Source of the DNA: Pseudoxanthomonas wuyuanensis
Lineage (GTDB): Bacteria; Pseudomonadota; Gammaproteobacteria; Xanthomonadales; Xanthomonadaceae
Assembly: GCF_900215535.1 (NCBI RefSeq)
Contig: NZ_OCND01000005.1
Coordinates: forward strand, 117,501-181,500
Direction of reading: 5' to 3'
DNA: 64,000 bases
Both the position numbers and the translations under genes were made by a program. Shown here in pieces: positions 46,488-55,176 of the stretch (its first letter is position 1; each line of letters starts with the position of its first letter). The notes beneath the pieces are model-generated. The model was not told the origin of the DNA. It was given only the letters and a program-made list of their open reading frames with translations, and searched no databases.

Positions 46488-47381
46488 TCAACCGGCGGGA
46501 GGTTCCAACGGCGTGACCAACCGCGGGCCCACGCCGATCAATTGCAGCTCGCCCGATTCGCCGGCAGCAATCGTCACACCGTCGTCTTCTGCTCCCGATA
46601 CCGCCCGGCGCGGACCGGGCAAGTAGTATTCCCACTCTCCGTAACCCGGCGCGGCGCCGACGATGTAGGTAACCGGAACACGCGCCTCCAGAAATGGGTA
46701 TTCGGCCAATGGACCACCCTTTGGCATCTTGAATTTCCACTGCCGTGCCGCTGCCGCAGTATGGGCGGCAAACTCGGCGCGCACTTGTGCGATTTCCTGC
46801 TCCTCGCCGATAAAATTAAGATTGACCTGTTCGATGACCAGATCCGCGACCTTGCCATCGCGGCCGACCTTTACCGCCACGTAGACGGTACCGCTGACGT
46901 CAGCAAGCCGAAGCACTGCGCGTGGGTACTCAGGACGTCTCAGGCGCCCATCGGCCACGATATCCTCACCGGGCTTATGCTGCTGAACGATATTGGCGCC
47001 GGCAAGCGACAAACGGAAGTAGCCGCTCTCTTCGGGTATTGCCATCACGCGCACGCTGAAACGCCGCTCAGTCGCCTCACCCGGAGACGAGGCATCCGCC
47101 ATCGTCACCTTCCATCGAGGCACATGTCGCGCCAGGTGCCGCAGCACCTCCGGCGGCACCTTGTCCGGCTGGTTGATCGCATAGCCGATAACCGAACCAT
47201 CCGCTGCGATCGCCAGCGTACCGGTCAGCAGCATCGTTCCAACCACCTGCTTGCGGAATTCCGCGACATCGTCGGCCGCGGCAGGCGCCCCGAACATCAG
47301 CAGGCAAAGCATCAGCCATGCAATAACGCCAGGGAGTGTGTTTCCCATACGCGTTTTCTGCCGCGAACGCTCAGCCCTCAT
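46488..47381 (-). CDS. TonB-C-like exported protein, paralogue 1 of 3
   Basis: A 297-residue predicted periplasmic protein. After a signal peptide (…LCLLMFGAPAAADD) it has two regions that resemble TonB C-terminal folds: a weak one (ADGSVIGYAINQPDKVPPEV) and a clearer one (RRPEYPRAVLRLADVSGTVY, VGRDGKVADLVIEQ, RQWKFKMP). There is no Pro-rich spacer or uncleaved anchor as in true TonB, so energy transduction is doubtful. It overlaps paralogue 2 by 11 bases; a start at 47348 is the alternative. Function unknown. Confidence 0.7.
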   Translation of the reverse strand: MRAERSRQKTRMGNTLPGVIAWLMLCLLMFGAPAAADDVAEFRKQVVGTMLLTGTLAIAADGSVIGYAINQPDKVPPEVLRHLARHVPRWKVTMADASSPGEATERRFSVRVMAIPEESGYFRLSLAGANIVQQHKPGEDIVADGRLRRPEYPRAVLRLADVSGTVYVAVKVGRDGKVADLVIEQVNLNFIGEEQEIAQVRAEFAAHTAAAARQWKFKMPKGGPLAEYPFLEARVPVTYIVGAAPGYGEWEYYLPGPRRAVSGAEDDGVTIAAGESGELQLIGVGPRLVTPLEPPAG

Positions 47382-48243
47382 GTTGTAGCGAGGTCAGCAG
47401 GCGGAAGCTCTTTCCGACCTCGTAGAATCCTCCCGAAAGCAATGCATCCGGACTCTCGTTGGCATCCAGATCGTCCGACGCCCACGGGATGGGGTGCCTG
47501 GGTCCCGGGATATAGGCATGCCATTGCCCGTACTCTGGGAGACGGGTTCCATGGAAGGCGTAATCGACCGGAACGCGCACGCTCCAGAACTCGGCGCTCG
47601 CGTTCTCTCCCGTCGTCGGTGGAGCGAACATCCACGACCTTGCTGCCTTGAGCGCCGAACCGGCGAAGATCGAGCGCATCCTTTCCATCTCGACAGGCGG
47701 ACCGATGGTACGGAGATTGATCTGTTCGGCCATCGCGTCGACCACAGTCCCCTCGCGTCCGATCTTAAGCACCAGGTACACCGTGCCCTGATACCCGCTT
47801 TCCATGGCCAACCTGGGATATCCGGGTGGCCGCATGCTCACGGACTTGATGATGTCCTCCCGCTGCTGGAGTTCTTCCGGCGTCAGCGCCTCCACCCCGA
47901 AGTGGCCGCTGCGCAGGGACAGCCTGTACAGATCGGCTTCTACCTTGTTGGCCACCACCCGCAGGCTCATGCGCGCCCTGCCGCGCACGGACTTTCCATC
48001 GACCATGGGCGGCTCGAAATGCCAGGTATTGCCGGCGACTTCGACCAGGCGCACCACATCTCCGGGTACCTTGTCGGGCTGGTCGATTTCCAGCTTGCCC
48101 ACACTGCCGTCTTTTTCGATCACAACGAAGCCCGTTACCAGCATGCTGGCTTCGACCTGCTTGCGCGCAGCCCCCGGTCCGGCAGCCGACGCGGTTGCCG
48201 CCCACGCGAACAGCAATGCAAACATCCAGTGGCGCAATCTCAT
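47371..48243 (-). CDS. TonB-C-like exported protein, paralogue 2 of 3
   Basis: A 290-residue secreted protein with a clear signal peptide (MRLRHWMFALLFAWAATASA). It shares its layout with paralogue 1, including KDGSVGKLEIDQPDKVPGDV and a second TonB-C-like unit (PPGYPRLAMESGYQGTVYLV, IGREGTVVDAMAEQINLRTI, ARSWMFAPP). It also shares the tail phrase IPGPRHPIPWASDDLDANES with paralogue 3. AAGGAAGGAG precedes the ATG. Upstream lies a decayed copy of the antiporter 5' end. Confidence 0.75.
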   Translation of the reverse strand: MRLRHWMFALLFAWAATASAAGPGAARKQVEASMLVTGFVVIEKDGSVGKLEIDQPDKVPGDVVRLVEVAGNTWHFEPPMVDGKSVRGRARMSLRVVANKVEADLYRLSLRSGHFGVEALTPEELQQREDIIKSVSMRPPGYPRLAMESGYQGTVYLVLKIGREGTVVDAMAEQINLRTIGPPVEMERMRSIFAGSALKAARSWMFAPPTTGENASAEFWSVRVPVDYAFHGTRLPEYGQWHAYIPGPRHPIPWASDDLDANESPDALLSGGFYEVGKSFRLLTSLQHEG

Positions 48244-48289
48244 CCCCGTTCTCCTTCCTTGAGCCGCCGGCTCCGATCGGGGCCGGTCC

Positions 48290-48412
48290 GCCGCATACTA
48301 TCGCCTCGAAGCGCCCCATGCACGGTAGCGTCCGGAACTGGCGTTGGTCTTCTTACTGGCGTTGGCCGCGCCGGTATTCACGCGCTTCGGGCCACGCGCG
48401 GTGCTGGTTTAC
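48290..48412 (+). pseudogene. Decayed duplicate of the 5' end of the kef-type antiporter gene
   Basis: From ATG 48318 the sequence closely follows the start of the antiporter gene at 49381. ATGCACGGTAGCG is identical; then one base is lost (frameshift); then GGAACTGGCGTTGGT and GCCGGTATTCA recur, with a 6-base deletion and scattered substitutions, up to GCGGTGCTGG. About 25 bases upstream also match (CCGCATA...CGCC). It is divergent from paralogue 2 exactly as the intact antiporter is divergent from paralogue 3. A 14-base near-repeat (TTTACAGGTGC twice) follows it. Confidence 0.8.
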
Positions 48413-48448
48413 AGGTGCTGATTTACAGGTGCGGATCCAACCCGCGGT

Positions 48449-49255
48449 TCAGAGCAGCGTCCCGACGATCGGCGTCTTCAGCCTGAATCTCGAATCAAGC
48501 GGCTGTGCGTCGCCATCGCGCAAATCCTCGCTCACCGGATTGGCGGCCAGTTCCTCCATCGCCCATGGCGCCGGCTTCCGCGGCCCCGGGATAAAGCCGT
48601 GCCATCGGTTTTCCGGGCTGCTGCCAATCGTGAACGTCACCGGGACGCGCACGCTACTGGTTGCCACGGGCGCTCCGTCAACAGCCTCGGTGATGCCGTA
48701 TTTCCAGCTCCTGGCCGCGGCCAGACTGGCCTTTTCGAACAGAGCGCGCCACTGCTCGGCAGATCTTTCGTTTTTGGCGACGGCGCTCAGGCTCGTCTGC
48801 TCGGGATGCGCATCAACGACATTCCCGTCCGCATCCAGCCTGAGCACCAGGATGACCTTGGCGCCGAGATTGGCGCGGGCCGCCTCCACAGGATACCGGG
48901 GCGCGGCCAGTTTCGAGGTCCGGGTAGGTTCGCCGAACCATGCCTTCTCCACCTTCAGCTGATAGCCCTCGGCTACTTTCTCCGCCGAAAGCGTCAGCCG
49001 CAGCCGGGTCCTGGCGATCACCGGCCGCCCATCGACGGCGACTGGTTCAAACTGCCACCGACGCAGACTCTGCTCCACCAGCCGCTCGATTGGGGGAGAC
49101 AGCCCCTTGTCCAGCTCGAACGCATGCAGACCGCCATCGGGACCAATCTCGATGTGGCCGGTAACATCTATCGATAGCTCAGGGTCGACCCCTCGCTGGG
49201 CCTGAGCCGCTGCGGGTAGCAGCAAGCTCAGCAACAAAACCGCAATCGCCCGCAT
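48449..49255 (-). CDS. TonB-C-like exported protein, paralogue 3 of 3
   Basis: A 268-residue secreted protein (signal peptide MRAIAVLLLSLLLPAAAQAQ) with the same two-unit TonB-C-like layout: GPDGGLHAFELDKGLSPPIE and RRWQFEPVAVDGRP, then APRYPVEAARANLGAKVILV, LDADGNVVDAHPEQTSLS and ARSWKYG. The tail shares HGFIPGPRKPAPWAMEELAA with paralogue 2. It is divergent from the antiporter gene. Function unknown. Confidence 0.75.
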   Translation of the reverse strand: MRAIAVLLLSLLLPAAAQAQRGVDPELSIDVTGHIEIGPDGGLHAFELDKGLSPPIERLVEQSLRRWQFEPVAVDGRPVIARTRLRLTLSAEKVAEGYQLKVEKAWFGEPTRTSKLAAPRYPVEAARANLGAKVILVLRLDADGNVVDAHPEQTSLSAVAKNERSAEQWRALFEKASLAAARSWKYGITEAVDGAPVATSSVRVPVTFTIGSSPENRWHGFIPGPRKPAPWAMEELAANPVSEDLRDGDAQPLDSRFRLKTPIVGTLL

Positions 49256-49380
49256 AGGACACGCTTCCTTGACGTTGACAGTTCCGCGAGGCTACTACTC
49301 CCTCATGACCCGTTGCAATCGCCGCCTGCCGACCCACGCGGTGCGCCGTCCAACCCGCATAATGCCGCCCGAGGTGACGC

Positions 49381-51189
49381 ATGCACGGTAGCGGTCTGGA
49401 ACTGGCGTTGGTTTTCCTGCTGGCGGCGGTGGTGGCCGTGCCGGTATTCAAGCGCTTTGGCCTGGGGGCGGTGCTGGCCTATCTGGTTGCCGGGGTGGTG
49501 CTGGGCCCTTACGGGCTGGGACTGGTGCAGGACGCCGACCGCATCCTCAACGCGGCCGAAATCGGCGTGGTGATGATGCTGTTCGTGATCGGGCTGGAAC
49601 TGTCGCCGTCGCGGCTGCGGGTGATGCGCAAGCCCGTGTTCGGCGCGGGCGGGCTGCAGGTGCTGGTGACCGCACTGGTGCTGGGCGGTCTGATGCTGCT
49701 GGCCGATCACCGCTGGAAGGCCGCGCTGGTGGTCGGCCTGGGGCTGGCGCTGTCGTCCACCGCGGTCAGCCTGCAGTTGTTGTCCGAACGCAAGGAACTG
49801 GCCACCGAGCACGGCCGGCTGGGCTTTGCCATCCTGCTGTTCCAGGACCTGGCGGCGATTCCATTGCTGGCGGCGATTCCGCTGCTGGGCGGCGCCAAGA
49901 ACGAGACCCTGACCTGGACCATGGTGTTCCAGGCCATCGGTGCGATGGCGCTGGTGATCTTCGGCGGCCGGTTGCTGCTGCGGCAGCTGTTCCGGGTGGT
50001 CGCACGTACGCGCATGCCCGAGGTGTTCACCGCCACCGCGCTGCTGGTGGTGCTGGGCAATGCCTGGTTCCTGCAATTGGCCGGGCTCAGCGCCGGCCTG
50101 GGCGCGTTCCTGGCCGGCGTGCTGCTGTCGGATTCGGAATTCCGGCACGAACTCGAATCGCAGATCGAACCATTCAAGGGCCTGCTGCTGGGTCTGTTCT
50201 TCATTGCCGTGGGCATGGACATCGATCTGGATCTGGTGATGGCCGAACCGCACATCATCGCCAGCGGCGTGCTGATCCTGCTGGCGGTCAAGTTCTCGCT
50301 GCTGTTCGCCATCGGCATCTTCCCCGGCAGGCTGGAGGTCCGCAGCGCGTTGATGCTGGCGGGCGTGCTGTGGCTGGGCGGCGAATTCGCGTTTGTGGTG
50401 TTCAGCGAAGCGGTGCGGGTGAACCTGCTGGACGACGGCACCCGCGACCGGCTGGTGGCGATCGTCGGCCTGTCGATGGCGCTGACTCCGCTGCTGCTGA
50501 TCGGCATGACCCAACTGCTGTCCGGCATGCCGAAGAAGCCCGCGCGGCTGCCGGCGTTCGACACCATTCCCGACGGCCAGCACCCGCAGGTGCTGATCGC
50601 CGGCATGGGCCGGTTCGGCCAGATCGTCGCGCGCCTGCTGAGCGCGCAGAAGATTCCGTTCGTGGCGCTGGAGCACAGCCCGGAAACGGTGGAGACGCTG
50701 CGCCGCTTCGGCAACGTGCGCATCTACTACGGCGATCCGACCCGCCCGGACCTGCTGCGCGCGGCCGGCGCCCAACACGTCAAGGCGTTCGTCATCGCGA
50801 TGGACGACCCGGATACCAATATCAAGGCCGCCCGGCTGATCCGCCGGATGTTTCCGAAAGCCACCATCTTCGGCCGCGCGCGCAACCGCCAGCATGCATG
50901 GCGGCTGATGGACCTGGGGGTGGAGCCCTTCCGCGAAACCTTCGGCACCAGCCTGGAGATGAGCGAGCAGGTGCTGATCGCCTTGGGGCTGCCGGCGGAT
51001 ACGGCGGCCAGCCTGGTGCGGCGCTTTCGCGATCACGACGAAGCGCTGCTGCGCGAGCAGCACCTGATCTACGACGACGACGCGGCCGTCATCCAGACCG
51101 CACGCGATGCCATCGGCGATCTGGAAAAACTGTTCGAAGCCGACGCCGGCGAACCCGGCGGCGCCATCGGCCGGCAGCGGCCCGGCTAG
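49381..51189 (+). CDS. CPA2-family cation:proton antiporter with RCK domain (KefB/YbaL-like)
   Basis: A 602-residue inner-membrane transporter with about 12-13 hydrophobic segments of the Na+/H+ exchanger fold (VLGPYGLGLVQDADRILNAA, LALSSTAVSLQLLSE, FQDLAAIPLLAAIP). A C-terminal TrkA-N/RCK nucleotide-binding domain (VLIAGMGRFGQIVARLL) and a Kef-type tail (RFRDHDEALLREQHLIYDDD) follow. The Kef-like SSTAVSLQ and Q-loop residues suggest K+ efflux or K+/H+ exchange. No KefF/KefG ancillary quinone reductase is adjacent, so glutathione gating is not supported. Its own 5' end exists as a decayed copy one kilobase upstream. Confidence 0.88.
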   Translation: MHGSGLELALVFLLAAVVAVPVFKRFGLGAVLAYLVAGVVLGPYGLGLVQDADRILNAAEIGVVMMLFVIGLELSPSRLRVMRKPVFGAGGLQVLVTALVLGGLMLLADHRWKAALVVGLGLALSSTAVSLQLLSERKELATEHGRLGFAILLFQDLAAIPLLAAIPLLGGAKNETLTWTMVFQAIGAMALVIFGGRLLLRQLFRVVARTRMPEVFTATALLVVLGNAWFLQLAGLSAGLGAFLAGVLLSDSEFRHELESQIEPFKGLLLGLFFIAVGMDIDLDLVMAEPHIIASGVLILLAVKFSLLFAIGIFPGRLEVRSALMLAGVLWLGGEFAFVVFSEAVRVNLLDDGTRDRLVAIVGLSMALTPLLLIGMTQLLSGMPKKPARLPAFDTIPDGQHPQVLIAGMGRFGQIVARLLSAQKIPFVALEHSPETVETLRRFGNVRIYYGDPTRPDLLRAAGAQHVKAFVIAMDDPDTNIKAARLIRRMFPKATIFGRARNRQHAWRLMDLGVEPFRETFGTSLEMSEQVLIALGLPADTAASLVRRFRDHDEALLREQHLIYDDDAAVIQTARDAIGDLEKLFEADAGEPGGAIGRQRPG

Positions 51190-51287
51190 CGCGTTTCCCC
51201 CGAGTATTTGCCGGAAACCGATAGCCCATCATCGTCCCGATGCCGGAATATCTTTGGCTTGCCCCGAGGTGTCACGAATCGGGTCCT

Positions 51288-51340
51288 TGTGGGAGCGACG
51301 TAAGTCGCGACGCGCTATCGCGACTTACATCGCTCCCACA
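51288..51340. repeat. REP-like inverted repeat (two facing units)
   Basis: The arms 51288-51310 (TGTGGGAGCGACGTAAGTCG continuing CGA) and 51318-51340 are reverse complements with one mismatch around a 7-base centre. The unit matches a single copy at 59383-59406 at 20 of 24 positions. The wording GTGGGAGCGAC..AAGTCGCGA is a common REP type in pseudomonads and xanthomonads. It sits in the 291-base gap 51190-51480; the rest of that gap shows nothing convincing. Confidence 0.8.
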
Positions 51341-51480
51341 GGCAACCATAAAGGAGCCATGTCAGTCGAAGGAACGGCCCAGGCGGCGTGTAGCGCCGCA
51401 GATGGCGTTCCGCGGCTATCGGCTCTTGTCCGTGTCGAACGCGCTGCTGCGGCCCGGCATTGACCGGTAGCCGCGCACGC

Positions 51481-54400
51481 TCATTTGCGCGGCTCGCGCA
51501 GGAAACGCGCCATCGAGGCGCCGGGTACGGCCGGGACGAATTCGCCGGCCACATCGACAAAGCCGCGCATCACTGCGATTTCGCGCGGGGTCCGGTTCAG
51601 CGCATCGCGCAGTTCCGGATCGGCACCGGTATGCAGCAGGCGCTGCACCACCCGCAACAGGCCGTGCAAAGCGGCCAGGTGCAGCGGACCGAAACCGCGC
51701 GGGTCCTGTACATCCAGCGAAACGTCCTCGTCCAGCAGTCGCTCCAGTCCGGCCAGCACGACCTCCTCATCGCAAGCGGTACCCGGTTCGGCGCGCGCGC
51801 CCAGCAACAGCAACAACGGCGTGACCGCGCCGGCCGCAAGCTGCTCGGGTTCGGCGCCGGACAGCAGCAGGGTGTCGAACAGGGCGACCAGCCGCGGCCG
51901 ATCGCGCGCGGTGAAGCCGTACAGTGCGGCGCAGTGCAAAGGCGTCAGCCCCTGCGCGTCGCCGGCATGCACGTTGGCGCCGGCGGTCAGCAGCCGCGCC
52001 ACGATCTCAGGCAGCCCCAGCGCCGCCGCCAGCATCAGCACGGTGACCCCGCCAGGCAGGCGATGTTCGATCTCCGCGCCGGCGGCCAGCAGCGCGGTGA
52101 CGATATCGGCCTGGCGCATGCTCACCGCCGCCGACAACGGAGTGGCGCCGGTATTGGCCGCATGTTGCGGATCGGCGCCGCGGGCCAACAGCAGATCCAC
52201 GGTGGCGCGATGCCCGCCGCCAGCCGCACGCAACAATGCCGTGCAGCCCTGCGCATCCTGCGAGTCGACCGCAAAGCCCAGATCCAGCAGCCGCCGCACC
52301 GCATCGGCGTCGCCGACCATTGCCGCCGCCGGCAGATCCGCGGCGCGCAAGGCGCGTTTGGGCAGGGGCCAGCCGCGCCAGTCCAGCCAGTCGGCCAGAT
52401 CCCGGCGGCCACTGGCCAGCGCCACGCCCAACGGGGTCTGGCCATCGGCGGCGCGCGAATCCGGGCAGGCGCCCTTGCCGATCAATTGCTTCAACGCGGC
52501 TTCGCGGCCCAATGCCGCCGCCAGGTGCAGCGCGCTCATGCCGTGGCTGTCGCGCGCCTCGCGGTCCGCGCCGATATCCAGCAGGCGGTCGAGCAGCCGC
52601 GACCAGCCCAGCCGTACCGCCAGCGACAAGGCCGGATCGCCATGCGCGCTGCCGAACGGATCGGCGCCGCGCTCCAGCAGATCGCAGGCGAACTGCTCCA
52701 GTCCGCGCGCGGCCTGTTCGCTCTGCGCGCAGGCGGCCAGGAAACGCGCCAGACCGCCCGCACCTGCCGGCGAAAGACCGCGGCGCAACAGCGCCTGCAG
52801 CGCCGGCACCGCTTCGGCGCCGCGCGCAAGCAGCGCGAACATCGGGGTATCGCCCTGGTGATCGGCCGCCTCGGCATCGGCGCCCTGCGACAACAACCAT
52901 TCGATCTGCGCCGGCAGGCGCGAGATTTCAGGATCGTGCAGCAGGCCGCCAAGCTCGGCCGGTGTGGAAAGCCTGGCCAGCGCGGCCAGGCCATCGTGGC
53001 GCCCGCTGCGCAGGCCGTCGCGGACCAGGCCGATCGGCGCGCGGTCCGGCAGCGCCTGTTCATCCTCACCGGTGCTGACAGCAACCGGTAGCGGGTAGGC
53101 CGGGTCCAGCGCCGAAACGATCGCCCAGCGCCCCGATTCGGCGGCCAGATCGGCGGCACGCTTACCATGCCGGTCGGCCGCTTCCGGGTCCACGCCCCAT
53201 TCCAGCAGGCGCCGTACCAGCGCCGGCGAAGCGGCTTCGGTCGCGCAGGCCCGTGCCAGCGCATTGCGGCCCTCGCTGTCGCAGGCATGCACGTCGGCGC
53301 CAGCTTCGGCCAGTTTTTCCAGCACCGCGATACGGCCCCCGCATGCCGCATCCAGCCAGGGCGTACGGCCGGCGTGGTCCTGTGCCTGTACGTCGGCACC
53401 GGCCGCGATCAGCGCGGCCACGATGTCCGGATGCCCGGCCAGGGCCGCTTCGTGCAATGCGCTGCGCTGTTGCGCGTCGCGGCTGTCCACCTTGGCCTTG
53501 TGCTTGAGCAGCAGTTGCACACCGGCCGGGTCGTCTTCTTCGGTGGCGGCGGCAGCCAGCAGGACCGGCTGCCCGCCTGCCGGTTCGGGCCGGGCGCCGC
53601 GCTCGAGCAGGAATTTCGCCAGCCGCCAGTTGCCGGCCATGCAGGCCACGCCCAGCGGCGTCAGCCCATCGTGGTTCAGCGCATCGACTTCGGCGGCGGC
53701 ATCGCGCAACAACGCGACCACACCGGGATCGGAGCTGCGCGCGGCATGGTGCAGCGGCGTGTTGCCTTCGCTGTCGGCCACGCGCGGATCGGCGCCGTTG
53801 GCCAACAGCGTGGTGACTGCATCCGGGCGCCCGTGCCAGCTGTCGCGCGTGGCCGCCAGCAGCGGGGTCATGCCGGCATGGGCGTGATTCAGATCGACGC
53901 CATGGGCGATCAGCGTGCGCAGCAGGCGCAGGTCCGGCAGCACCGCGGCCAGCACGCTGAGACTGCGCTGATCGCGCGAATCCGGCGGCGGCAGCGCGTG
54001 CGGGTCGGCGCCGGCCTCGATCAGTTCCAGCGCGCGCTCGACCCGGCCGCCGCGGGCCGCCTCGAACAGCGCCTGATCCAGGTTTTCCTCGGCCATCGGC
54101 TCGCTGACCGGCGCCACCGCGGACGCGGCCGGCGCCGGCATCTCGATCACCGGCAGGCCCTCGGCCCGGGCCACCCGCTGCAAGCCCCAATGCGCAAAAG
54201 GAAGTGCGACGACATACGCCGCGGTGGCGGCGATCCGCAATGGGGCCGGCAGCAGATCCGGCCAGGCCAGCAGCAGGCCGCCGCCGGCAATGCCGGCGAC
54301 CAGCGCGGCCACGCCCAGCCCGCGCCAGGCGTGGAATTCGTGTTCGGGCAGGGCGCGCCAGTGCGATGCCAGCGAACCGCCATCGCGCTCAATCCCCTGC

Positions 54401-54768
54401 CACAGCGGCCAGGTGCGCCAGAGTCCGATCAACAACGCGCCAATCACCGCGCTGAGCCCCAGCGCCGCCGGCAGGCTGCCGCTCTCGCGCAGCGACGCCA
54501 GCGGCCAGGCAATCAGCGCGGCGCCAACCGCCAGCACGCCGCCCCACGGCAGCAGCAGAGCCAGCGCATCCCGGCGCAATGCCGCCGGACGGCTGCTCCA
54601 GCGGCGCGTGCCCGCGCGCCACGACACCGCCAGCGCCAGCGCCGGTTGCGCCAGCCATGCGCCCACAACCGCGACAACGCCGCCAAAACCGGCCAGCATC
54701 GCCAGCAGCAGACCGGCAACAAAAACCGCCAGCGCGACGCGGCGGCGGAGGGGGCTGCGCTCAACCAT
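51481..54768 (-). CDS. Large membrane-anchored ankyrin-repeat protein
   Basis: A 1,095-residue protein. The first ~230 residues hold about six membrane helices ([60 protein letters not shown]). The rest is a long ankyrin solenoid of well over a dozen units with the TPL-AA-G-LL-GAD pattern (for example [20 protein letters not shown] and [20 protein letters not shown]). It begins inside the ycgL end (8-base overlap ATGGTTGA), so the pair is translationally coupled. A cytoplasmic protein-binding scaffold at the membrane is likely; partners unknown. No type III or IV secretion signal is evident. Confidence 0.85.
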   Translation of the reverse strand: MVERSPLRRRVALAVFVAGLLLAMLAGFGGVVAVVGAWLAQPALALAVSWRAGTRRWSSRPAALRRDALALLLPWGGVLAVGAALIAWPLASLRESGSLPAALGLSAVIGALLIGLWRTWPLWQGIERDGGSLASHWRALPEHEFHAWRGLGVAALVAGIAGGGLLLAWPDLLPAPLRIAATAAYVVALPFAHWGLQRVARAEGLPVIEMPAPAASAVAPVSEPMAEENLDQALFEAARGGRVERALELIEAGADPHALPPPDSRDQRSLSVLAAVLPDLRLLRTLIAHGVDLNHAHAGMTPLLAATRDSWHGRPDAVTTLLANGADPRVADSEGNTPLHHAARSSDPGVVALLRDAAAEVDALNHDGLTPLGVACMAGNWRLAKFLLERGARPEPAGGQPVLLAAAATEEDDPAGVQLLLKHKAKVDSRDAQQRSALHEAALAGHPDIVAALIAAGADVQAQDHAGRTPWLDAACGGRIAVLEKLAEAGADVHACDSEGRNALARACATEAASPALVRRLLEWGVDPEAADRHGKRAADLAAESGRWAIVSALDPAYPLPVAVSTGEDEQALPDRAPIGLVRDGLRSGRHDGLAALARLSTPAELGGLLHDPEISRLPAQIEWLLSQGADAEAADHQGDTPMFALLARGAEAVPALQALLRRGLSPAGAGGLARFLAACAQSEQAARGLEQFACDLLERGADPFGSAHGDPALSLAVRLGWSRLLDRLLDIGADREARDSHGMSALHLAAALGREAALKQLIGKGACPDSRAADGQTPLGVALASGRRDLADWLDWRGWPLPKRALRAADLPAAAMVGDADAVRRLLDLGFAVDSQDAQGCTALLRAAGGGHRATVDLLLARGADPQHAANTGATPLSAAVSMRQADIVTALLAAGAEIEHRLPGGVTVLMLAAALGLPEIVARLLTAGANVHAGDAQGLTPLHCAALYGFTARDRPRLVALFDTLLLSGAEPEQLAAGAVTPLLLLLGARAEPGTACDEEVVLAGLERLLDEDVSLDVQDPRGFGPLHLAALHGLLRVVQRLLHTGADPELRDALNRTPREIAVMRGFVDVAGEFVPAVPGASMARFLREPRK

Positions 54769-55012
54769 CGACAGGTCCACCCGGAGGCGGCGGGAACTGG
54801 ATATGGAAACCGTGGGCAGCCAGGTTCTGCCGTACGACAGCCGCATCGCCGCGCGCCAACCGGCGCTCCGGAGTCAATGCGACCTCCAGCACGAAGCTCA
54901 GGGTTCCCAACTGGTTTCGCAGCGGTTCCGGAAGGCCGGCGAAATCGTCGCGTTTGGCCAGGTAGACGAAGGTATCGGCCTTGCGCTGGCTCTTGTAGAC
55001 ATAGGCTTGCAT
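54761..55012 (-). CDS. YcgL domain protein
   Basis: An 83-residue protein beginning [20 protein letters not shown] and continuing [15 protein letters not shown], diagnostic of the YcgL family. Its cellular role is still unclear; the E. coli gene lies in the minCDE area. The start at 55012 excludes 40 non-conserved residues that could be read upstream. It overlaps the ankyrin gene start by eight bases. Confidence 0.85.
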   Translation of the reverse strand: MQAYVYKSQRKADTFVYLAKRDDFAGLPEPLRNQLGTLSFVLEVALTPERRLARGDAAVVRQNLAAHGFHIQFPPPPGGPVDG

Positions 55013-55176
55013 CCGCGCGCGCCGGGTCCTGCTTGATGGAGTGCACAGATTGTGGAGGAAACCGTCATCCGACGGAACCCGCGCAGCGCGGCGTGGTGCG
55101 GCATGACCTGTGGCTGGGTTCATGTTGGGCACGGGCTGTTAATCTTCGGCGTTCACACGGTTATCACGGAAACCCG

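Noticed and set aside
44572..46740. Open frame of about 720 codons antisense to rho
   Set aside because: No recognisable domain; composition typical of antisense of GC-rich genes; rho on the other strand is complete.
53167..55176. Upstream in-frame extension of the S9 peptidase by about 670 codons
   Set aside because: The extension runs antisense to the ankyrin gene. A signal peptide starts cleanly at 55177.
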